Origin: Allobogoriella deserti
GTDB taxonomy: Bacteria > Actinomycetota > Actinomycetes > Actinomycetales > Actinomycetaceae
Direction: 5' to 3'
Length of the DNA stretch: 64,000 nucleotides
Assembly (NCBI RefSeq): GCF_042680605.1
Contig: NZ_JBHUEE010000003.1
Location: 309,337-373,336 of the forward strand
Part shown: positions 25,301 through 32,874 of the stretch, one piece after another
Numbering within the stretch: position 1 is the first letter of the stretch
How the letters are laid out: each line of letters opens with the position of its first letter
Notes under the pieces: model-generated
The model's input: only the letters and a program-made list of their open reading frames with translations
What the model was told of the DNA's origin: nothing
Databases searched by the model: none
Translations under genes and position numbers: made by a program

Positions 25301-26957
25301 GGGTCAGGCGCGCGCGATCGACGGGCGCATCGTTCGTGACGAAGACGATCACCGAGATCGGGACCTTGGTGACCGTCTCGTCACCAGCACGGTTCACATT
25401 CGTCCCATACTGCATCGGGTTCCAGTTCTCGGCGAACGGACCACGGGGGGACGGCCGTGAACCGGCCCGGAGGACATACTCTTCCAGCGAGCTGAGAAGT
25501 GCGTTTGCCGTGGGAGCGGAATCCGCGAGGGGTTGGTCCTTGAACGGGCTGGTCTCACTGGTGGTATGGGGCAACCACTTGATCCACTCCAGCTCGCCCA
25601 CCCACTCGGAGTCCGCGAACGCGACGGTGACGACCTCGTTCGGGGCGTGCAGGCCGAACAGTTGCACCGCCAGGCCACGCATGGCGTCAGCTGCCGGTCC
25701 GGTGGGTCCGGCGACGCCGACCGACCCCGCGGCAGGCAAGGACTCCAGCACGGGAACGTTGTCGACGTACCGGTATCGCTCTCGCAGACGTTCGACGCGC
25801 TCGATGTACTCTGGCAAACCGTCCTGGTCGTCACGGTCGGCTATCGAGTTGCGCGACGGCGCCCGGCTGGTCCCCAACCGAAGGGCCAGGAAGTTCCAGT
25901 GTTCCGGCCTGCGTGTCCACAACATGGGTCCCAGCCGCATGGCGTGCTCGAAGACCTCCGCAACCGGCGGAACCTCTTCGTTCCTCGCACGCTCCTCCTC
26001 CGGCTTGCCGCGATAGAACGTCTCCTCCAACTTCTCGAACTGCCGCTCGAAGAGTTGGATCTCATGGTTCTGCTTGTTACCCGCCTGCCGGCGCTGATTG
26101 ATGAAGTTGCCGAGCGCCATCAGCGGCGTCATCAGGATGAGCAGCAGCGCACGCTCACGGCCCGTGATGGCGAAGATCGCGCCCGCCATGATGATGGGGG
26201 CGACGAGCATGGTCCATGGGAATAGCTTGCCCATGAGCTCGGACGGCATCCGGGGTGGTGGATGCTCGACGCCCGGATAGCGCACCTCGACACGGGGGCT
26301 GCGGTTGAACAGCAGGCCGCCGCCGCGTTCGAGGATCGGGTCCTCGCTCGACCCGTCGAAGTCGCTGGCCAGGTAGAGCACCAGCGTGCTACCGCCGATG
26401 ACGAAGGGCTTCCCGGGCACGAGACGGACGCGCTGAACCGGTTCGCCGTCGACCAGCACGCCGTTGGCCGAGTTGAGATCGACAAGCTCCACGTAGCCGC
26501 CAACCTCGATGCGGGCGTGCCGTTTCGAGACCATCGGGTCGGCCAGCACGATGTCGTTGCCAGCATTGCGGCCGATGGAGGCGTGGCCCATCGATACCGG
26601 GAACTCCTGGCCGCGAAGCGGTCCCTCGGTCGCCCGCAGTACGCCGACGGCGTTTCGTCGCTGGGCACCGGAAGCTCGCGCCTGGTGCTGACCGAGATTG
26701 TGCACCTTGGCGGCGAAACCGGACCCTATGGGAGCCTCACCGATCGGGATGTCGGGCTGCAGCGGCTCGAGCTGGTCGGCGGTGGGCGGAGCGACAGCCA
26801 GGGTGAGAACGTCCTCCGTACCCGCCAGGACTGTCCGTGCGGGGTCAGCTTCGGCGATGTGGCGCGCGACGTCAGCCGCGGTCGCGGTCGAGTCCGCTGT
26901 CACCACAATGTCGGCCGGCGGCACACCTTCACGATGCAGCGTCAGCTTGACCTTCAC
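22377..26957 (-). CDS. eccC: EccC/EssC-type FtsK-SpoIIIE secretion ATPase with N-terminal FHA domain
   Basis: 1526 residues from a GTG with AAGGGGG upstream. Order: a ubiquitin-like/FHA-like first 90 residues, an FHA domain about 105-185 (HASIGRNAGNDIVLAD, VSKRHARIEV, DLNSANGVLVDGE), two membrane helices around 245-290 (LFPWTMLVAPIIMAGAIFAI), a DUF-type linker, then three FtsK/SpoIIIE ATPase modules with P-loops GGTTGAGKSEF (about 713-723), GTSGSGKST (about 1040) and GPPQSGKT (about 1320). Walker B of module 1 reads LVLVIDEFAAL. This is the membrane motor of a type VII system. Fusion with an FHA domain resembles firmicute EssC more than mycobacterial EccCa/EccCb. Immediately downstream lies the WXG100 gene. 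Confidence 0.95.
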   Translation of the reverse strand: MKVKLTLHREGVPPADIVVTADSTATAADVARHIAEADPARTVLAGTEDVLTLAVAPPTADQLEPLQPDIPIGEAPIGSGFAAKVHNLGQHQARASGAQRRNAVGVLRATEGPLRGQEFPVSMGHASIGRNAGNDIVLADPMVSKRHARIEVGGYVELVDLNSANGVLVDGEPVQRVRLVPGKPFVIGGSTLVLYLASDFDGSSEDPILERGGGLLFNRSPRVEVRYPGVEHPPPRMPSELMGKLFPWTMLVAPIIMAGAIFAITGRERALLLILMTPLMALGNFINQRRQAGNKQNHEIQLFERQFEKLEETFYRGKPEEERARNEEVPPVAEVFEHAMRLGPMLWTRRPEHWNFLALRLGTSRAPSRNSIADRDDQDGLPEYIERVERLRERYRYVDNVPVLESLPAAGSVGVAGPTGPAADAMRGLAVQLFGLHAPNEVVTVAFADSEWVGELEWIKWLPHTTSETSPFKDQPLADSAPTANALLSSLEEYVLRAGSRPSPRGPFAENWNPMQYGTNVNRAGDETVTKVPISVIVFVTNDAPVDRARLTQVLERGADVGVHAVFISPTVESLPATCRSFVDLTGGLGDAAVGLVRNGDLYEHAQIEGVSNAYMHTFARRLAPVVDASTVVHDASDIPNSVMFLSLVGHEIAEDPNAVVDRWRQNNTIIDRSDAPRPRLKKAGNLRAIIGQGASDAMTLDLRTQGPHALVGGTTGAGKSEFLQAWVLGIASAHSPDRVTFLFVDYKGGSAFADCVELPHCVGLVTDLSQHLVRRALTSLRAELHYREHLFNRKKAKDLLELEKRQDPECPPALVLVIDEFAALAGEVPEFVDGVVDIAQRGRSLGIHLIMATQRPAGVIKDNLRANTNLRVALRMADEADSKDVVDDPIAATFPPSIPGRGIAKTGPGRLVPFQSAYAGGWTKQDEVTTAEVKVAELRLGSVVEWEPDRPPESDSEDEDLGPNDQKRVVNTLIRAADVAGLQVPRRPWLDDLPPVIDVRDLPAEGDSRVLLGLADLPERQQQNPTYFAPDRDGSLLIFGTSGSGKSTVLKTVATAAGMRPDLGTAQVYGLDFASGALGAVEKLPHVGSIIDGDDAERIQRLMRTLGRELDRRSEKFAAAKAANLSEYRDLVDPAFPRIMLLIDNYPEFKKEWEISSARAPFYQVFMRILGEGRPLGVHAVITADRGGAVPTAVASNISRRIVLRLSDVNQYTLLGAPKDVLDDQSPPGRAVVDKNEVQLAVLGGTTNAAEQSKITDELAEQLRDKGVPEVPAIGSLPTSIETVELPDQVDGQPVFGIADDTLAPRGFDPVGSFVITGPPQSGKTNALKALVTAVERFDPDVRLFHFGTRRSQLGDFREWVRSAVRPEDEKELATELAEIVADESVSGRIMIVIEDVPHLTDGPADRAMRALLQAISNSDHVLVGEADVTRAAGGSGVLGAWKGDRQGIALKPDAHDGDTLFKVPFGRVKRTDFPDGRGIFVQAGRAVTMQMPLASDAPLGRDGRSPGAAGEVRADELAPAGQGG

Positions 26958-27001
26958 GCTTCACGCCCCCTTGTCTCGTCACCGCAGTCGCCGACGGCCG
27001 G

Positions 27002-28519
27002 TCATGCTCGCGCCACCACCGCGGTACGGTCACCAAAACGTACCGTGTCACCCGGCACCGCGAGTTCCGGCTCCCAGGGAGCCAGCGTGCGTTCGGCGCC
27101 GTCGTGGACGATGAACGTCCCGTTCGTCGAGCGGAAATCCGTCACCTCGAGGCCGCCCTGAATCGGGCGGAGCCCGAGATGGGTCTTCGAGACCGAACGA
27201 GTGCTGTCCGCCACCGGCAGGCGGCTGGCACCCACCGCACCCTCCGGCACAGTCGGGTTACGTCCCACCACCACGCCGGCCGCCACGGCAATCCGCTCAC
27301 CGGTGTCGAGCTCGAGGACGAACGCAGGCGCCTGCGTCGGCTGAGCCGGAGCTGGTGACGCCGCGGACCCTGGGTGGCGGACGGTTTCGTCTGTCGAGAC
27401 CGTATCCCCAGCTGTCGGAACCCTTTGCCGTGCCGATTGCTCAGGCCCTCGCGTGGGGGGCGCCGGGGTGAGCGTCCCCGCGGCGTCGACGGGTGCGGGC
27501 CCGCCGCGGTGAGGCCGGGCGGGCGGTGCGTGACCCTGTGCCTCCGCGGCAGCGGGCGAACCCGAACTCGGCGGGGCTGCGGGCGAGGGGGCTGACGACC
27601 GGGTCGAGAGCGAACCGCCGGCAGACATGTCCATGTCCTCGTGCCCCGACCTCTCGCCGGGCCGGTAGCCACCCAACACCGGCTGACCCGGCGTCGCGGC
27701 AGTCGGCTCCTCCTGAACCGGCTCCGAAGTCTCCTGCCCAGACAGTCCCACGACCGGCCGTGGACCCGCGCCGTGCGGTCGCGCGACGCCGAGCACTCCC
27801 GCGCTCACCCGCCCGCCGGGACGGTACGCCTCCTGCTGGGCACCACCGTCCTGTGTCGCGAGTGACGGCAGGGCCTTGGGCTTCGGTATCGGCTCGGCTT
27901 TGACCATCTTCCGTGCGACGCGCATGCGCTTGTCGTCATACGGCTGCAGCCCGTGACGGATGTCGACGTACCAGTTCTGCCCCACCTTGTCGTGCCAACC
28001 CCGACTGCGCTTCTCATTGTCGAACAACGGAGACAGGAAGAAGATGACCGGGCCGAGCACGACGATCGCGGACGCCCACAGGACCAGGGAGCGCAGCAGC
28101 ATCCGCCAGAATCCCGGGCGCTCGAGCGTCTTGACGTTGACCGACCGGATACCCATGAGCTTCTTGCCGAGCGTCGCGCCGCGGCGGCCGTGGGTCACGA
28201 GCTGAACGATGCAGTAGGCCAGCGTGAGCACGAACGTCACACCTGTCATCACCAGCGCAAGGATGAATTGCGGGTGGTTGACGAAGCCGTACCAACTGAT
28301 GCGCCCCTGCAGCAGTGACAGCAGGAGAGGCAACCCGAAGATCTGGTACGGGAGCTGAAGCAGCAGGTAGCCGACGATATCGACGGCTGCTGCGGCTGCA
28401 CGTCGGCCGAGCGGAGCATCGAGGAGGCCGAGGGCAGCCGCGTACGCGGGGTCGGGGCGGCCGTTCTCGTCCAGACCCTCGATGGTGTGGTCGTCCTCCT
28501 CGACCTCCCAGATCACCAC
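27002..28519 (-). CDS. RDD-family membrane protein with C-terminal FHA domain
   Basis: 505 residues if the GTG at 28517-28519 is used, which has GGGAGGAG at good distance; an ATG at 28580-28582 extends the frame by 21 residues with a weaker site. Residues about 40-200 form an RDD domain: LGRRAAAAAVDIVGYLLLQL (the R-A-x-D motif), several membrane segments and THGRRGATLGKKLMGIRSV. A long Pro/Ala/Ser-rich linker follows, then an FHA domain (VVVGRNPTVPEG, SVSKTHLGLRP, TDFRSTNGTFIVHDG). It is 44 bp upstream of eccC; the FHA domains may bind phosphothreonine to regulate the secretion machine. Confidence 0.85.
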   Translation of the reverse strand: MVIWEVEEDDHTIEGLDENGRPDPAYAAALGLLDAPLGRRAAAAAVDIVGYLLLQLPYQIFGLPLLLSLLQGRISWYGFVNHPQFILALVMTGVTFVLTLAYCIVQLVTHGRRGATLGKKLMGIRSVNVKTLERPGFWRMLLRSLVLWASAIVVLGPVIFFLSPLFDNEKRSRGWHDKVGQNWYVDIRHGLQPYDDKRMRVARKMVKAEPIPKPKALPSLATQDGGAQQEAYRPGGRVSAGVLGVARPHGAGPRPVVGLSGQETSEPVQEEPTAATPGQPVLGGYRPGERSGHEDMDMSAGGSLSTRSSAPSPAAPPSSGSPAAAEAQGHAPPARPHRGGPAPVDAAGTLTPAPPTRGPEQSARQRVPTAGDTVSTDETVRHPGSAASPAPAQPTQAPAFVLELDTGERIAVAAGVVVGRNPTVPEGAVGASRLPVADSTRSVSKTHLGLRPIQGGLEVTDFRSTNGTFIVHDGAERTLAPWEPELAVPGDTVRFGDRTAVVARA

Positions 28520-28609
28520 CGGCGCGCTCCTCCCGCCCTCGCCTCGGTGTTTTCCGACGACCACGGTACCGATCGTCGGCATCGGGATAGTTCCTGGCAG
28601 GATCGACGC

Positions 28610-29515
28610 ATGTCAACATCGGCGCCGACACCCGGCGAGAGTTCGCAGCGCGAGACTGTCGTGCTGTCCGACGGACGGACGGCTCAGCTTGTCGCACGGG
28701 ACGGCGGGTGGTCGCTCGAGGTCGACGGCGTCCGTCAGTCCCATGTTGGCCGTGCCGGGGATCCTCCGCGGCTCGCAGCTGTGCGGTGGATGCTCGCCGC
28801 ACTCGGGCGTAGTGGTCCGATCAGGTGCGCGCACCTCGGCGGTGGGCTGCTCGCCTTACCGAGAGCGATCGCCGAGGGGCGGCCCGGTTCTCGGCAACTG
28901 GTCATCGAGCTCGACCCGGTCCTCGTCGAACTCACGCGGAACCGGTTCAGCATCCCGGAAGGAGTCGAGGTTCAGGTCGGTGACGCTCGTGCGTGGCTGC
29001 ACACCGCCGCGGGGCACGACTTCGACGCCGTCGTCATAGACGTGTTCACCGGTGGTCGGATTCCACCAGCCTTCACCTCAGCCGAATGCTTCGCCGCCGC
29101 GAGGGAGGCGATATCCGAGCACGGTGTCCTCGTGATGAACTCGGTCGCGGGTCCTGAGCTGGACTTCACTCGACGCCAGCTCGCCACGTTGCGTGCGGTC
29201 TTCGGACATGTCGCCATGATCGTGCAGGGGTCGGCCCTCAAGGGCATGCGCTTCGGCAACGCGACGCTCATCGCCTCGCGAGCAGCACTCGACCACGACG
29301 CCATCCGCGCCGAACTCGTCGACGACTCCTCGCGTGGCGCCCTGGTGACCGACGTCGAGCCGCTCATCGCCGACGCACGCGCGGTTCATGACAGGGACGA
29401 GCTCTGGTCGCCGGAACCGGATCTGCCTGATCTCGACACGCCGCTGCGACTCATCGAGGAGGCCAAGCAGATGCTTCGGCAAGCCCGCGGTCGACAGCCC
29501 GAGCAAGGCGACTAG
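28610..29515 (+). CDS. Spermidine synthase-like (Rossmann methyltransferase-fold) protein
   Basis: 301 residues from an ATG with AGGA upstream. IRCAHLGGGLLALPRAIAEG then LVIELDPVLVELTRNRF and VQVGDARAWLHTAAGHDFDAVV, IDVFTGGRIPPAF give the glycine-rich loop, acidic ribose-binding Glu, and catalytic-Asp region of the polyamine synthase fold. Members without membrane domains often have unknown substrates. It is divergent from the type VII operon (about 90 bp apart) and shares its stop with the convergent TetR gene (CTAG at 29512-29515). Confidence 0.82.
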   Translation: MSTSAPTPGESSQRETVVLSDGRTAQLVARDGGWSLEVDGVRQSHVGRAGDPPRLAAVRWMLAALGRSGPIRCAHLGGGLLALPRAIAEGRPGSRQLVIELDPVLVELTRNRFSIPEGVEVQVGDARAWLHTAAGHDFDAVVIDVFTGGRIPPAFTSAECFAAAREAISEHGVLVMNSVAGPELDFTRRQLATLRAVFGHVAMIVQGSALKGMRFGNATLIASRAALDHDAIRAELVDDSSRGALVTDVEPLIADARAVHDRDELWSPEPDLPDLDTPLRLIEEAKQMLRQARGRQPEQGD

Positions 29516-30450
29516 CGTCCGTCGGTCTTGGCCGCGGCTTTCGCGGCTTCCTTCGCCTGGTCGCGCGCGGTGCGCGCACGGTTCTCCGCCTTGACGAGTT
29601 CGTTGGCGCGCCGCTGAGTCGCCTTGCGCAGCGCGGTCGCGTGCTGCAGTTCGGTCTCGGCGCGCTCAAACTCCTCCTGCGGTGACAGCTCCGGGCCTGC
29701 CGGTGGGGGCGCGCCCTCGCGCGTCCCGAACGTCGCCTCGATGCCGCCGAGGAGGATCTCGAGGCCGGTTGCGAAGTCGTCGATCTCCTCCGCGGACACG
29801 TCCTCGTCGCTGCCGGCGAAGTACAGGCCGGACTCGAGCAGTGGGGCGAGGTCAGGGAACCGCGCCGGATTCGCCACCTCGCGGACGAGTTCGATGGTCG
29901 CCGGTGTGCCGACGGGGCCGGCCTCCACGTCCCGAATGATCTGCGCGTGCCCGCGCACGAATGTGGAGACGGCCATGAGGAGGCCGAGTTTCTCCTGGTC
30001 GGTCAGGTGCAGGCTGCGCATCGCGCGCAGCGCGGCGTCCGCCACACGAACCTGACCGGGCATGAGCAGCGCCTCGGCGGAGACCGGGATGTCCAGCATC
30101 CACGGGTGTGCGCGGTAGGCGTGGAGGAGGCCGCGCGAGACCTGCTCCAGGCCTGCCCGCCAGTCCTCGCTGTCGACGGCGACTGTGTCGTCGCGGACGG
30201 CCGCGTCCATCATGAGCTTGTACAGATCGCTCTTCGTCGCGACGTAGCGGTAGAGCGCCATCGTGGTGAAGCCGAAGGACTGCGCCACGCGCTGCATCGT
30301 GACCGCCTGCAGCCCTTCGGCGTCGGCGATCTCGATAGCGGTCTCGACGATCCGCTCCACGCTCAGTTCACGTTTCGGTCCCCGCTGCGGCGCGGCGGCG
30401 ACGCCCCACGCGAGCGCGATGACGCGTGAGAGCTCGTCCTCGTCCGGCAT
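29512..30450 (-). CDS. TetR-family regulator with coiled-coil C-terminus
   Basis: 312 residues from an ATG with GGAGGTGGCT upstream. DNA-binding region: SVERIVETAIEIADAEGLQA, then VTMQRVAQSFGFTTMALYRYV, which is the classic TetR helix-turn-helix. The middle resembles the TetR_C_1 ligand domain of tetracycline-type repressors. The last 50 residues are a charged Ala/Lys/Arg-rich helix (ETELQHATALRKATQRRANE) that is unusual. It is divergent from a drug-type ABC exporter with palindromic operators between, so it likely represses that exporter and itself. Confidence 0.9.
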   Translation of the reverse strand: MPDEDELSRVIALAWGVAAAPQRGPKRELSVERIVETAIEIADAEGLQAVTMQRVAQSFGFTTMALYRYVATKSDLYKLMMDAAVRDDTVAVDSEDWRAGLEQVSRGLLHAYRAHPWMLDIPVSAEALLMPGQVRVADAALRAMRSLHLTDQEKLGLLMAVSTFVRGHAQIIRDVEAGPVGTPATIELVREVANPARFPDLAPLLESGLYFAGSDEDVSAEEIDDFATGLEILLGGIEATFGTREGAPPPAGPELSPQEEFERAETELQHATALRKATQRRANELVKAENRARTARDQAKEAAKAAAKTDGR

Positions 30451-30470
30451 AGCCACCTCCTCGACACACT

Positions 30471-30532
30471 GTATGCACCGCACACTGTGTTGTACGCATA
30501 CTGTTTACATGGCATACTGTGTGTGCCATATA
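30471..30532. promoter_or_regulatory. Promoter and operators of the TetR / ABC exporter pair
   Basis: For the exporter: -35 TTTACA (30504-30509), 17-bp spacer, -10 CATATA (30527-30532). The palindrome ATGGCA-N9-TGCCAT (30509-30529) covers the spacer and the -10. GTATGC (30471-30476) and GCATAC (30496-30501) form a second inverted pair, and GCATACTGT repeats directly at 30496-30504 and 30512-30520, 16 bp apart. All fit TetR-type repression of both genes. Confidence 0.65.
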
Positions 30533-30562
30533 CGAAATTGCTGCCACCCCGAACGAGGTGCC

Positions 30563-31420
30563 ATGACCACGAGCATCGAACTCACGGGCCTACGGAAGGC
30601 CTACCGCGAACCAGTCCTTGCCGGCCTCGACCTGGCCGTCGACGGCGGCGTGTTCGCCCTGCTCGGCCCGAACGGGGCCGGGAAGACCACCCTGGTCTCC
30701 ATCCTCACGACACTGGTCCGCCCCGACGGTGGGACGGCCCGCATCGCCGGCATCGACGTCGTCGCTGATCCCATCCGGGTCCGCTCGCACATCGCGGTGA
30801 CCGGGCAGGAGACCACGCTCGACGACCTGCTGACCGGGCGGGAGAACCTCGTCATGCTCGGCCGGCTGCTCGGACTCGGCCGGACCGCCGGGCGCCGGGC
30901 GGACGAGCTGCTCGACCAGTTCGGTCTCACCGTCGCGGGCGCACGCACCGTGGCCACCTACTCCGGTGGGATGCGACGCCGCCTAGACCTGGCTGCTTCG
31001 TTCCTGCGCCGTCCCGAGGTGCTGTTCCTCGACGAGCCGACCACGGGACTGGACCCGGTCAGCCGAGCCCGCGTCTGGCGGGACGTGCGCAGCCTGGCCG
31101 CCACTGGCACGACCATCTTTCTCACGACGCAGACGCTCGACGAGGCCGAGGCCCTCGCCGACCGCATCGTCGTCCTCGACCGCGGGCGGATCGTCGCCGA
31201 CGGCACGGCTGCGCAGCTCACCGCGCTGGTCGGCGGTCAACGGCTGGTGTTGTTCGACGACGAGGGCAACGAACTGCGCAGCATCGACACCGACGGCACC
31301 GCCGACGGCCTCGCCCACGCCCTCACCGACCTCGGCCCCGCCGAGCAGGGCCGACGCGTCGAACTGCGCTCCCCCACTCTTGACGACGCGTTCGTCGCCC
31401 TCACCCAGGAGGCGGCATGA
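30563..31420 (+). CDS. Drug-type ABC transporter ATP-binding protein (DrrA-like)
   Basis: 285 residues from an ATG with ACGAGGTG upstream. LLGPNGAGKTTLVSIL (Walker A), ATYSGGMRRRLDLAAS (signature), VLFLDEPTTGLDPVSRARVW (Walker B) and an H-loop replaced by LTTQTLDEAEALADRI place it in the DrrA/CcmA family of exporters that handle drugs or lipids. It overlaps the permease gene by 4 bp and lies divergent from a TetR regulator with visible operators. Confidence 0.93.
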   Translation: MTTSIELTGLRKAYREPVLAGLDLAVDGGVFALLGPNGAGKTTLVSILTTLVRPDGGTARIAGIDVVADPIRVRSHIAVTGQETTLDDLLTGRENLVMLGRLLGLGRTAGRRADELLDQFGLTVAGARTVATYSGGMRRRLDLAASFLRRPEVLFLDEPTTGLDPVSRARVWRDVRSLAATGTTIFLTTQTLDEAEALADRIVVLDRGRIVADGTAAQLTALVGGQRLVLFDDEGNELRSIDTDGTADGLAHALTDLGPAEQGRRVELRSPTLDDAFVALTQEAA

Positions 31421-32226
31421 CCACCATCACGACCGTGACCGGCCGTCCACCGGCCTCAGCCGACGCTCCGAGGCCCGGCATCGGAGCGCTTCGGTCCAGC
31501 GCGATCTTCCTCGGCCGGAGCATCCGGCACAGCCTGCGCGACGGCGAAGGGTTGGTGATGGCCATCGTGCTGCCGGTCATGCTCATGCTCATCTTCACGT
31601 ACGTCTTCGGCGGAGCGATCTCCGGCGAGGGCTACCTCGACTACGTCGTCCCCGGGATCGTCCTCACCTGCGCGGGCTTCGGCGCCGCGTCCGTGGCGAC
31701 GTCCGTCAACCACGACATCACCCGCGGGGCGATGCGCCGGTTCCGTACCATGCCGATTCCGGCCGCCACCGTGCTCGCCGGCCACATCACCGCCAGTGTC
31801 GCCCGCAACCTCGTCGCGACCGCGGTGGTGATCGGCGTCGCCTTCGTCATCGGCTTCCGCCCGACGGCGTCCCCGCTCGACTGGCTCGGGGCACTTGCCG
31901 TCGTCATGCTGTGGATTGCGGCGATCACCGCGCTCTTCGCCTTCGTCGGACTCGTGGCGGGTAGCCCGGAGGCGGCGAGCGGCTACGGCTTCGGCCTGCT
32001 GTTCCTGCCGTATGTCTCGAGCGCGTTCGCACCCATCGAGACGATGCCGGACTGGCTGCAACCCGTGGCGACCTACCAGCCCGTCAACCCGGTGGTGGAG
32101 ACCATCCGCGGGTTGCTCGTCGGCGGAGACACCGCCGCGCCGGCCTCGATCGCGTGGTGCTCCGGCATCATCGCGCTCGCGGCGGTGCTCATCACCGTGC
32201 GGTTCCCTCGTGCCGGAGACCGCTGA
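31417..32226 (+). CDS. ABC-2 type exporter permease (DrrB-like)
   Basis: 269 residues; start ATG overlaps the ATP-binding gene's stop. The first 40 residues are cytosolic, followed by six hydrophobic segments (GLVMAIVLPVMLMLIFTYVF, DYVVPGIVLTCAGFGAASVA, LVATAVVIGVAFVIGFRPTA and more). The cytoplasmic RGAMRRFRTMPIPA and the LLFLPYVSSAFAPIETMPDW motif between the last helices are typical of ABC-2 permeases of the DrrB type. Forms a homodimeric exporter with the upstream ATPase; likely substrates are antibiotics or lipids. Confidence 0.9.
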   Translation: MTTITTVTGRPPASADAPRPGIGALRSSAIFLGRSIRHSLRDGEGLVMAIVLPVMLMLIFTYVFGGAISGEGYLDYVVPGIVLTCAGFGAASVATSVNHDITRGAMRRFRTMPIPAATVLAGHITASVARNLVATAVVIGVAFVIGFRPTASPLDWLGALAVVMLWIAAITALFAFVGLVAGSPEAASGYGFGLLFLPYVSSAFAPIETMPDWLQPVATYQPVNPVVETIRGLLVGGDTAAPASIAWCSGIIALAAVLITVRFPRAGDR

Positions 32227-32246
32227 CCGCTGCCCGACCCACACTC

Positions 32247-32288
32247 AGGTTGCTGAATCCGTCGCCATTTCGACGGATTCAGCAACCT
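32247..32288. terminator. 18-bp perfect bidirectional terminator palindrome
   Basis: AGGTTGCTGAATCCGTCG (32247-32264) pairs perfectly with 32271-32288 around a CCATTT loop. It lies between two convergent stop codons and shares its arm sequence with the palindrome at 13503-13554. Confidence 0.8.
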
Positions 32289-32290
32289 CG

Positions 32291-32746
32291 TCACTGGGGT
32301 AGTTGATAACGCAGTCTCTGGACATCGCTCTTGTCGGCACCGAAGCCGAGGCCAGCGATCTTCTTGCCGGTTGGCACGTGCTGGAGATTGTTACCCGCCA
32401 TGCGGAGGTCCGCCGGTGAGGAGACAGCGAAGCGCCGCAGCGTCATGCCGAGCGGGTTACGCACCTGCACCTCTCCGCGCTCGATGTTCAGCATCGGATT
32501 GATCATCATCATCACGCCGGCGAGTGCGAGGACGGCACCTGCGAGAATTCCGACCAACCGCTGGGCGGCAAGTGACGTGAGCAGCAACAGCACTCCGACC
32601 ACAAGCAGGGTGATCGCGAGCGCCCGGTTGTTGCGGATCTTCATCGGTTGCATGCCGGCGAGGATAGACGCCTCGGGCTCGTCAGAAGTCCCAGCCTGAG
32701 GGGACTCTTCCTCACCCTCCGGCTCCGGCGGCCGCTCGTCCCTCAC
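32291..32746 (-). CDS. Hypothetical small membrane protein (two helices)
   Basis: 151 residues starting at a GTG (32744-32746). The N-terminal 30 residues are acidic and proline-rich; then MKIRNNRALAITLLVVGVLL begins two hydrophobic segments separated by a short loop, and a hydrophilic tail ends SDVQRLRYQLPQ. The middle of the tail (INPMLNIERGEVQVRNPLGM) resembles a PH-like domain with NPLG. The frame extends further upstream, but that extension is only a second copy of an 88-bp tandem duplication read in another frame, so the proximal GTG is preferred. Confidence 0.65.
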   Translation of the reverse strand: MRDERPPEPEGEEESPQAGTSDEPEASILAGMQPMKIRNNRALAITLLVVGVLLLLTSLAAQRLVGILAGAVLALAGVMMMINPMLNIERGEVQVRNPLGMTLRRFAVSSPADLRMAGNNLQHVPTGKKIAGLGFGADKSDVQRLRYQLPQ

Positions 32747-32874
32747 GGCCACACTCCGCCTCGGGCTCGTCAGAAGTCCCAGCCTGAGGGGACTCTTCCT
32801 CACCCTCCGGCTCCGGCGGCCGCTCGTCCCTCACGGCCACACTCCGCCTCGGGCTCGTCAGAAGTCCCAGTCCT
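32671..32874. repeat. 88-bp tandem duplication at the end of nrdF
   Basis: A segment starting CCTCGGGCTCGTCAG recurs at 32671, 32759 and (only the first about 25 bases) 32847. The 88-bp unit carries the last nrdF codons (GGGACTTCTGA on the minus strand) and the ribosome binding site and GTG start of the downstream gene; it duplicates the nrdF stop/gene-start junction. Eighty-eight is not a multiple of three, so the extra copy reads in another frame and does not extend either protein. Confidence 0.85.
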
